Source of the DNA: Flavobacteriaceae bacterium UBA3478
GTDB taxonomy: Bacteria; Bacteroidota; Bacteroidia; Flavobacteriales; Flavobacteriaceae
Direction: 5' to 3'
DNA length: 40,427 nucleotides
NCBI GenBank assembly: GCA_002381155.1
Contig: DFQX01000049.1
Location: 1-40,427, forward strand
This document shows positions 33,682 through 40,427 of the stretch, one piece after another (within the stretch, counting starts at the first letter, position 1; each line of letters begins with the position of its first letter). The notes under the pieces were generated by a model. It was not told where the DNA came from and searched no databases. It worked only from the letters and a program-made list of their open reading frames with translations. The position numbers were made by a program, and so were the translations under genes.

Positions 33682-35589
33682 ATGAGTATTTCTTACCAAT
33701 CTCCAGGAATTTTTGAAGAAACAAGATTTGAAAAAATTCATAATATCATTTTCGACTCTGCTAAAGAAGCCTCGATTGAAGTGGCCCACGAAATCGCCGA
33801 ACTCATTCGAAAAAAACAAGAAAAGGGGAAGACTTGTGTGCTAGGTTTAGCTACCGGTTCTTCACCAATTTCAGTCTACCAAGAACTCGTTAGACTTCAC
33901 AAAGAAGAAGGCTTAAGTTTTAAAAACGTAGTCACTTTTAATCTGGATGAATACTTTCCGATGCAAGCAGATAGCATCCACAGCTATCATTACTTCATGT
34001 ATGAGCATTTATTTAGTCACGTGGATATTGATTCTGAAAACGTAAACATTCCTGATGGCAGTATCTCAGCGAAGAAGGCTCGAGAGCACTGTCTAGAATA
34101 TGAGGAAAAGATTCGATCCTTAGGCGGGCTCGACTTTCAATTACTAGGTATCGGGCGTACAGGACACATCGGTTTTAATGAACCGGGGTCAAATTTAAAT
34201 TCAAGAACTAGAGTCATTACCCTTGACCACATCACAAGAGAAGACGCTGCTGAGTCGTTTCAAGGCATAGAAAACGTACCAAGAAAAGCCATCACTATGG
34301 GTATTGCCAGTGTGATGAGTGCTAAACGAGTGGTGCTTCTTGCATGGGGGCAAAAAAAGAGTTTAGTGGTGAAAGAAGCAATTGAAGACGTTATTAGTAG
34401 TCAAAACCCTTCTACTTATCTTCAGGGCCACAAAAACGCCACCTTTATTTTAGATGAAGATGCTGCCTCTGAACTTACTCGAATCAAAACTCCTTGGGTC
34501 GTTCAGCAATGTGAATGGACGAAAGAATTAAAATATAAGGCAGTGGTATGGCTATGTCGTCAGACTGAAAAATCAGTTCTGAAATTAACCGAGAGTGATT
34601 ATAACGAGAATTCACTCTCAGATCTGTTAGAAACCCAATCGGTCTATGATTTAAATATCGAAATCTTTAATCGATTACAACATACCATTACCGGATGGCC
34701 AGGCGGGAAACCAGACGCCGACGACACCCACCGTCCCGAAAGAGAGCGTCCGAAACAAAAACGAGTAATCGTTTTCAGCCCTCATCCCGATGATGATGTC
34801 ATCTCTATGGGGGGTACTCTTGACAGGCTTATTTCTCAAGGTCATGAGGTTCATGTGGCTTATCAAACTTCAGGCAGTATTGCCGTCTCGAACGACGAGG
34901 CTAGAAAATTCATTGAAGTTGCATGCGATTTAAGTGATGGTGCTCCCACTTCAAAGCTTTCAAAACTTAAAGATCTATTGAGTGACTTTACGGGTAATCC
35001 TCATGAATCAACAGACTTGAGAGAGATAAAGAAAATTATCAGACAGAAAGAAGCCATCGGAGCCACAAGGTATTTAGGACTACCCGATCATCAAGTCCAC
35101 TTTTTAAACCTACCTTTCTATGAAGCCGGAGGAATTAAAAAGGCACCTATTACGAGTTTTGACGTTGATATTCATACCAACCTAATTAAATCGATAAGAC
35201 CGCATCAAGTATTTGCTGCGGGAGATCTAGCCGATCCACACGGCACACATAAACTTTGCCTAGAGGCCATTCTCGAAAGCTTAAGATCCCTGAAAAAAGA
35301 GTCGTTTATGAAGGATTGCTGGTTGTGGCTATACCGAGGTGCTTGGCACGAATACGAGCCGTACGAGATCGACATGGCGGTTCCAATGAGCCCAACTCAA
35401 GTAAGGCGCAAAAGGAAAGCTATTTTCTACCATCAAACTCAAAAAGACGGGGTCATGTTTCAAGGAAGTGACACCAGAGAATTTTGGGTACGTGCCGAAG
35501 ACCGTAATAGAGAAACTGCAGATATTTATCGAGCACTTGGTCTTTCAGATTATGCTGCTATTGAAGCATTTAAACGTTATTTTTATTGA
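33682..35589 (+). CDS. nagB: glucosamine-6-phosphate deaminase fused to PIG-L deacetylase domain
   Basis: A 635-residue cytoplasmic fusion. Residues about 20-300 are the NagB domain, which converts glucosamine-6-phosphate to fructose-6-phosphate and ammonia: GLATGSSP, FNLDEY (Asp89) and GIGRTGHIGFNEPGS (His162, Glu167). E. coli NagB has Asp in GNDGH where this protein has Thr160. Residues about 360-600 are a PIG-L/LmbE-type deacetylase with PHPDD (His368, Asp370, Asp371) and DPHGTH (His520, His523) as zinc and catalytic residues. The full-length fusion is known in Bacteroidota. The second domain may supply deacetylation of an N-acetylated sugar, as no nagA is in the window. It precedes the GH20 gene by 11 bases, suggesting a GlcNAc-use pair. 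Confidence 0.93.
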   Translation: MSISYQSPGIFEETRFEKIHNIIFDSAKEASIEVAHEIAELIRKKQEKGKTCVLGLATGSSPISVYQELVRLHKEEGLSFKNVVTFNLDEYFPMQADSIHSYHYFMYEHLFSHVDIDSENVNIPDGSISAKKAREHCLEYEEKIRSLGGLDFQLLGIGRTGHIGFNEPGSNLNSRTRVITLDHITREDAAESFQGIENVPRKAITMGIASVMSAKRVVLLAWGQKKSLVVKEAIEDVISSQNPSTYLQGHKNATFILDEDAASELTRIKTPWVVQQCEWTKELKYKAVVWLCRQTEKSVLKLTESDYNENSLSDLLETQSVYDLNIEIFNRLQHTITGWPGGKPDADDTHRPERERPKQKRVIVFSPHPDDDVISMGGTLDRLISQGHEVHVAYQTSGSIAVSNDEARKFIEVACDLSDGAPTSKLSKLKDLLSDFTGNPHESTDLREIKKIIRQKEAIGATRYLGLPDHQVHFLNLPFYEAGGIKKAPITSFDVDIHTNLIKSIRPHQVFAAGDLADPHGTHKLCLEAILESLRSLKKESFMKDCWLWLYRGAWHEYEPYEIDMAVPMSPTQVRRKRKAIFYHQTQKDGVMFQGSDTREFWVRAEDRNRETADIYRALGLSDYAAIEAFKRYFY

Positions 35590-35600
35590 AAACTAACCCC

Positions 35601-37079
35601 ATGAAATATGCAATAAGTCTTTTTTCACTCCTATTTATCATCTCTTGTACTACACCGACAGAAAAGTTAACCACCTCTGTTATTGTTCCTGAAGTAACAA
35701 ATGCCAGCCCAGGACAAAATGAAATTTCCCTAGCCAAAGAATGGGTAACTGTGGCTCCAGATGTATCAGATCGACTATTAGAAACTTTAGCTCAACAGAT
35801 AGATGATTTAGATGTTGAAATCTCAAAGAGTAATGAAGGGTCAGGAAATTTATTTCTTAACCTAGATAAATCACTTGATTCAGAATCGTATCGACTTCAA
35901 GTATCTGACCAGCGAATTGAAATCACTGGCGGATCTGAGGCTGGAGTGTTTTATGCTTGGCAAAGCTTAAGACAGCTACTTTATAATCATTTATGGAGTG
36001 GAGAAGACTGGGTGTCTTTAGAAATTACGGACCAGTCGAAATATGCCTATCGGGGTTATATGCTCGACATTTCAAGACACTTCTTTGGAGTAGAAACGAT
36101 TAAATCAGTAATTGACCAAATCAGTCTTTATAAGATTAATCACTTGCATCTTCACCTATCAGATGATCAAGGTTGGAGAATAGAAATCAAAAGCTGGCCT
36201 GAATTAACTGCCATAGGAGGCTCTACCGAAGTAGGTGGTGGCGAAGGAGGTTTCTTAACTCAAGAAGATTATAAAGAGATTCAACGTTATGCACAAAACC
36301 ATTTTATAACGGTGGTTCCAGAAATAGATATGCCAAGTCATACCAACTCAGCCCTTGCAAGTTATGCTGAACTGAACTGCGATGACAAAGCAACAGAATT
36401 ATACACTGGTATCGAAGTAGGGTTTTCAACGCTTTGCGCTGAGAAAGAGGTTACTTATACCTTTTTATCAGATGTGTTTACTGAGCTCGCCCAACTCACA
36501 GAGGGCCCCTATATTCACATTGGAGGAGATGAATCACATGTGACCTCTGATGAGGATTATATCAAACTCGTTGATTACGCGCTTGAAAAGGTGATTTCAT
36601 TGGGAAAAACTCCAATCGGATGGGATGAAATCGCTAACGCCAATCTCGATGATCGAGGCATTTCTCAATATTGGGCAAGTAGCGAAAATACAAGCCTTGC
36701 AGGAAGTAAAAAGGCTTCGGTAATTATTTCACCAGCCGCTCATGCCTATCTAGATATGCAATATGATTCACTTACTCCACTTGGTCTTCATTGGGCCGGA
36801 TATTTACCAGTAAAGAAATCTTTCGATTGGAACCCAGAAACCCTTGTAGAAGATCTCGATCCTGAACAGATTATCGGTATTGAGGCCCCGTTGTGGTCAG
36901 AAACCTTAGAAAATCTCAAGGACATCGAATACATGACGTTTCCTCGTCTACCAGGGCTTGCAGAAATTTCATGGAGCACCAAAGACCGAAGATCTTGGGA
37001 GGCTTATAAGCAAGTTCTAAAAAGACACATCGAATGGTTCGAGAAAAAGGGAATAAACACCTATAAGTCCCTCGAATAG
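35601..37079 (+). CDS. GH20 beta-N-acetylhexosaminidase, lipoprotein
   Basis: A 492-residue glycoside hydrolase family 20 enzyme that releases terminal GlcNAc/GalNAc. The lipobox is FIISC (Cys16). A GH20b-like N-terminal domain (about 40-145) precedes the TIM barrel, which starts YRGYMLDISRHFF. The catalytic Asp-Glu pair is Asp310-Glu311 in HIGGDESH. HLHLSDDQGWRIEIKSWPEL and GIEAPLWSE are family landmarks, the latter with Glu where Gln is usual. I chose the ATG at 35601 because it begins the lipoprotein signal; a TTG at 35586 overlaps the nagB stop. Together with the upstream NagB/PIG-L fusion it points to use of chitin-like oligosaccharides or peptidoglycan fragments. Confidence 0.94.
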   Translation: MKYAISLFSLLFIISCTTPTEKLTTSVIVPEVTNASPGQNEISLAKEWVTVAPDVSDRLLETLAQQIDDLDVEISKSNEGSGNLFLNLDKSLDSESYRLQVSDQRIEITGGSEAGVFYAWQSLRQLLYNHLWSGEDWVSLEITDQSKYAYRGYMLDISRHFFGVETIKSVIDQISLYKINHLHLHLSDDQGWRIEIKSWPELTAIGGSTEVGGGEGGFLTQEDYKEIQRYAQNHFITVVPEIDMPSHTNSALASYAELNCDDKATELYTGIEVGFSTLCAEKEVTYTFLSDVFTELAQLTEGPYIHIGGDESHVTSDEDYIKLVDYALEKVISLGKTPIGWDEIANANLDDRGISQYWASSENTSLAGSKKASVIISPAAHAYLDMQYDSLTPLGLHWAGYLPVKKSFDWNPETLVEDLDPEQIIGIEAPLWSETLENLKDIEYMTFPRLPGLAEISWSTKDRRSWEAYKQVLKRHIEWFEKKGINTYKSLE

Positions 37080-37085
37080 TAAAGG

Positions 37086-40000
37086 CTATTTATCGTAAAT
37101 CACCAGTTGATCGTTGTTCTGAGAAGCAATGTATCGATACCCCTTATCCGCCTTTTTGATTCGGATGAGATCACGTGCGTTACCCGTAACATAAAAGTTT
37201 GAGTGCTTATTAACTACCCATTGGCGATCAACCAAATCTAATTGAAGCCCGTTCAGGGCATCAAGAGGTCCAAAGAAAGGTTCGTTTCCAAAGTCATTCC
37301 CAACAACCAAAATAGAAGTTTTGGCTTGGCTTGCTACTTTCTCAAATCCGTAAAGTGGAGCCCACTGCGCCTGAGCTGGCAGTTCTTGAGCGGCGACACT
37401 TGTGTCTCCTTTATTTTCAAGTACTACTGAAGAATCATAGTTAATTTCATAAAGCTCGAAGGCATCAAGCTCAGCCGTAATACTTTCCAAAGTAGCTGTG
37501 GCAAAGTCGTGATAGGATTCAAATCGATTTCTAAAGTAGGGACTTTGCCCATATAGATTACCCCAAAAACTAACTGGATAAGAATCCCAATCGCCCTCTA
37601 GATTCTTATTAGGAGCGAAGAGGATGGGTTCCTCAAAACCATTTCGATCAAAGTCTTTGACCAGAAGATTTAGTGGCTTATCAGTGTCGATATGATAATT
37701 GTGATTTTGACCGATATTTCCAAGAAAAAGATCTTGGTCTCCATCATTATCGTAATCGATCAGGCTTAATGATCTCCACCATCCGAGCTTATTCTCAAAC
37801 CCTTGAATCGGCTTTGCTACGAACGACTCACCATTCTGATTATGCATCCACTCAATAGGTCTAAAAGGACCTCCAATAATTAAATCATCAAAACCATCAG
37901 AGTCGAAGTCATAAGCCTCAGCAAACGCTAACCCTAATTTTTGATTGCCATAATCTAACTTACTATCATCGAGTTTTTGCCAACCATCCCCTTCCTGAAC
38001 CAATAACATAGAAGGATCTGGATGCGGGTATTCAAAGATTTTCACCTTACCGCTAAGAAAAAGTTCAACCATCCCGTCACCATTCATGTCAATAGGAGTA
38101 ACCTCACTGACCTGGGTGTCTAAACGATGACTCTTAGAACGTTCAAAACGACCCCCTTTATTGATCAAGAAGTGTAAAACAGAATAATAGCTATTAGTTT
38201 GATACTCGTTGTGCGTCGAAACAACAATAAGATCGATAAGACGATCATTATTTAAATCGGCTAAATTCCCTGTTTCAATGAGTAGGTCTTCAGAGATCAA
38301 TTCGTTCAAACCATACGTTTCAAAAGAACCATCTGGCTTTTGAGTATTCCACTGAACGTCTTCTGTGGTTGAACCAAAAACGATCCAGTCGTCTAAGCCG
38401 TCCTGGTTGAAGTCCGCTTTTTTTAGTCTTGGTCCCTCTTCAGATATCTTAGCACCTAACAGTCTCTGAACCTGAAAATCTCCCAATTCAGGCTGCTTGT
38501 GGGTGTAGGTAGATGCTACCGCTGTGAAGGTAGTTTCACTGCTGTTCGGGCCATGCGGAAAGCCAGCCCACCCTACATTTTCAACCGCATCTGAATAGCT
38601 AATTGACCGGGTGCTATTAGGGTTAACCTCATCGATTTTCTGATACTTTCCGTCAGGCCATAGCACCTCAACAGTGTAGGTCTTCTGTTCTTTTCCTAAA
38701 CCAAAAAAGAGGCGATCGTCAACGCTAGACATGTATCCTCGAGTATGATAATTAGTTTGTTGCTGAAACGATCCGTCTTGTGAGTGAAGCACAACCTTAG
38801 CACCGATTCCCGTTGGGTTGTTTGATGGTCCTTCTAGATCGATAATTAACGATTGATTTTTCTTATCACTCTTATTTTCAAAGACGAACGCCTCATCGTG
38901 AATGTTATTCACCACGTAATCTAAATCACCGTCGTTGTCTAGGTCTACAAAGACAGAACCATTCGAGAATGAAGGCAAGCCCAATCCCCAGTCTTCGCTT
39001 TTATTTTCGAATCGCTGACCTCCAATGTTTTGATAAGCATAGTTCTTTTGTTTAATCACGGGTACCTTGGTAAGTAATACCTCAGAGCTTACAAAATTCT
39101 CAACCCCCTGTCTAAAGTTGGTAAAGTCTTTATCGGTCACATCTCTTGGGAACCCATTAGTGATGAAAAGGTCTCGATATCCGTCGTTGTCTGCATCAAA
39201 AAAGAGCGGCGACCAACTCCAATCGGTTTGATAAACATCGTAAAACATTCCTACCTCAGGAGAAGGCAATCCGTCAGGAGTACCTAGATGCAGCATATTT
39301 CTAGAATGCTGAGATTCATAATCCCATTGCTGATCGAGCAAGGTCTTTTGGTAATTACTAAGGGTAATCGTTGTTTTTTTGCGATAATTAGTCTCTCCGA
39401 GCATATCTAAAAAGATAATATCATCGTATCCATCGTTATTTATATCAGCGGCATCCACACCCATCGAAAACATACTCTGATGCTTAAATACCTCCCGAGC
39501 TGCGGTTCTAAACGTTCCATCTTTTTGATTAATGTAGACGAGATCATTTGAGATATAGTCATTTGCAATAACGATATCTGGCCAAGTATCATGATTGACA
39601 TCGCTAATTACAATGCCTAAACCAAAACCTTCTACCAAGATTCCAGCCTCCATGGTAACATCTGAAAAACTTCCGTCCCCGTTATTCCTAAAAAGTGCAT
39701 CATTACTAGGAGCGGTTCCGTTTACTACCTTATTTCGATAATTCATAGGAATAGACTCAGACTGTTCGTTATTGATCACATAGAGATCCAAAAACCCATC
39801 TTTGTTGTAATCAAAGAACACGGCTCCCATGCTATTACCATTGTGTTCAAGACCAAAGACCTCGGTCTGATCTGAAAAAGAAATGTTCCCCTCAGCATCG
39901 AGACCTTCGTTTATCCATAGGATGTTGCGACGATTATCCGTGTTCATAGCGGTACAGACATATAAATCTAACCAGCCGTCCCCATTAACATCCGCATAAG

Positions 40001-40331
40001 TAGCACCCGTAGCCCAATGCTCAGACATTCCAATTCCAGAAATCTCGGTTTGATCTTCGAATACCAAATCACCTTTATTGATGTAAAGTGCATTACCTAC
40101 CTGATTGCCAGTAAAAAATAGATCTCTATATCCGTCATTTGTAAAATCTGCACTGACTACACCTCCTCCATTAAAAATGTATTCTTCAGTCAAAATATTA
40201 AATGACCCGTCCTCATTAATGATATTTGAAAAATGTATACCGCTATAATCAGAGGAAACCCTTTCAAAAAGTGTATCTGAAAAAGAACAAGAAGAGAAAA
40301 ATATAAGAGTAATAAGGAGGATAATTCGCAT
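37086..40331 (-). CDS. FG-GAP/VCBS repeat lipoprotein with ASPIC/UnbV domain (second copy)
   Basis: A 1081-residue lipoprotein (lipobox FSSC, Cys15) of the same architecture as the protein at 2382-5654. It has about 13 calcium-loop motifs such as DFTNDGYRD, DVNGDGWLD, DYNKDGFLD, DINNDGYDD, DLDNDGDLD and DYDNDGDQD. The central ASPIC/UnbV segment is GLGKEQKTYTVEVLWPDGK. Short blocks are shared with the other copy (for example FVDLDNDGDLDYVVNN versus VGDLDNDGDLDMILNN), but overall the two are clearly diverged paralogues, not a recent duplication. Its stop lies 6 bases from that of the convergent GH20 gene. The nearby hexosaminidase suggests a surface role in glycan capture, which is inference. 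The 96-base strip after its start (40332-40427) is A/T-rich with nothing else recognisable. Confidence 0.92.
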   Translation of the reverse strand: MRIILLITLIFFSSCSFSDTLFERVSSDYSGIHFSNIINEDGSFNILTEEYIFNGGGVVSADFTNDGYRDLFFTGNQVGNALYINKGDLVFEDQTEISGIGMSEHWATGATYADVNGDGWLDLYVCTAMNTDNRRNILWINEGLDAEGNISFSDQTEVFGLEHNGNSMGAVFFDYNKDGFLDLYVINNEQSESIPMNYRNKVVNGTAPSNDALFRNNGDGSFSDVTMEAGILVEGFGLGIVISDVNHDTWPDIVIANDYISNDLVYINQKDGTFRTAAREVFKHQSMFSMGVDAADINNDGYDDIIFLDMLGETNYRKKTTITLSNYQKTLLDQQWDYESQHSRNMLHLGTPDGLPSPEVGMFYDVYQTDWSWSPLFFDADNDGYRDLFITNGFPRDVTDKDFTNFRQGVENFVSSEVLLTKVPVIKQKNYAYQNIGGQRFENKSEDWGLGLPSFSNGSVFVDLDNDGDLDYVVNNIHDEAFVFENKSDKKNQSLIIDLEGPSNNPTGIGAKVVLHSQDGSFQQQTNYHTRGYMSSVDDRLFFGLGKEQKTYTVEVLWPDGKYQKIDEVNPNSTRSISYSDAVENVGWAGFPHGPNSSETTFTAVASTYTHKQPELGDFQVQRLLGAKISEEGPRLKKADFNQDGLDDWIVFGSTTEDVQWNTQKPDGSFETYGLNELISEDLLIETGNLADLNNDRLIDLIVVSTHNEYQTNSYYSVLHFLINKGGRFERSKSHRLDTQVSEVTPIDMNGDGMVELFLSGKVKIFEYPHPDPSMLLVQEGDGWQKLDDSKLDYGNQKLGLAFAEAYDFDSDGFDDLIIGGPFRPIEWMHNQNGESFVAKPIQGFENKLGWWRSLSLIDYDNDGDQDLFLGNIGQNHNYHIDTDKPLNLLVKDFDRNGFEEPILFAPNKNLEGDWDSYPVSFWGNLYGQSPYFRNRFESYHDFATATLESITAELDAFELYEINYDSSVVLENKGDTSVAAQELPAQAQWAPLYGFEKVASQAKTSILVVGNDFGNEPFFGPLDALNGLQLDLVDRQWVVNKHSNFYVTGNARDLIRIKKADKGYRYIASQNNDQLVIYDK

Positions 40332-40427
40332 TACTTCTATTGATTTAATTATCGGTTAGGACAATATAGCACCATTAATTTCAATATCCGAAAATTATCT
40401 AATTCGTAAAATTGATATTTTTTTTTC

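Noticed and set aside
1..40427. CRISPR arrays, tRNA or rRNA genes, insertion sequences, prophage or integrative element
   Set aside because: No regularly spaced repeats, no structural RNA signatures, no transposase or integrase reading frames and no terminal repeats were seen. Repeated motifs in the FG-GAP and BNR genes are protein-level domain repeats.

Overview
The window looks like ordinary chromosome from a member of the Bacteroidota, probably a marine or aquatic Cytophagales/Flavobacteriales-type bacterium. The evidence is the family mix: two ASPIC/UnbV FG-GAP lipoproteins, DUF1080 proteins, a NagB/PIG-L fusion, DUF6526, a TonB-dependent receptor, a DUF255 protein, and many short lipoprotein signals ending in Ser-Cys. 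Several upstream regions also carry the Bacteroidota-type -7 box TAnnTTTG. The lineage below phylum is inference. No rRNA, tRNA, CRISPR array, insertion sequence, prophage or origin was seen.

Layout. 1-965: 5' part of a Tat-exported PLP aminotransferase, preceded by a leader (966-1101) holding a promoter, a 9-codon peptide and a terminator-like hairpin. 1102-5654: minus-strand pair of lipoproteins, an M19 dipeptidase and a large FG-GAP/UnbV protein. 5679-7688: DUF255 thioredoxin-fold lipoprotein. 7690-11954: minus-strand run of DUF6526, a small exported protein, a six-helix membrane protein and an M14 carboxypeptidase. 12057-17626: plus-strand MFS transporter, BNR/sortilin-like protein, thioredoxin (with a clear terminator) and an SDR. 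17623-23234: minus-strand tripartite RND efflux operon (adaptor, pump, TolC). 23331-25160: TonB-dependent receptor. 25243-26635: GroES-like protein, a coiled-coil membrane protein and a GNAT. 26671-30235: class A-type serine hydrolase and a metzincin-type protease. 30212-33557: minus-strand sugar operon of two DUF1080 proteins, Gfo/Idh/MocA and an SGNH hydrolase. 33682-37079: NagB/PIG-L fusion and GH20 hexosaminidase. 37086-40331: a second FG-GAP/UnbV lipoprotein.

How it fits together. Most products are predicted to leave the cytoplasm (lipoproteins, secreted or periplasmic hydrolases, outer-membrane proteins), consistent with a scavenger of peptides and glycans. The 30-37 kb part is the most coherent. 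One strand carries a likely keto-sugar (DUF1080 and oxidoreductase) operon, and the divergent strand carries hexosaminidase plus glucosamine-6-phosphate processing.

Packing is very tight. No gene-free stretch exceeds about 140 bases, and all four convergent gene pairs end within 6 bases of each other or overlap, with no clear terminator between them. The observations most worth a second look are the leader in front of the aminotransferase, the sigma-54-like or direct-repeat motif upstream of the efflux operon, the altered NagB active-site motif, and the GroES/membrane-protein/GNAT operon.
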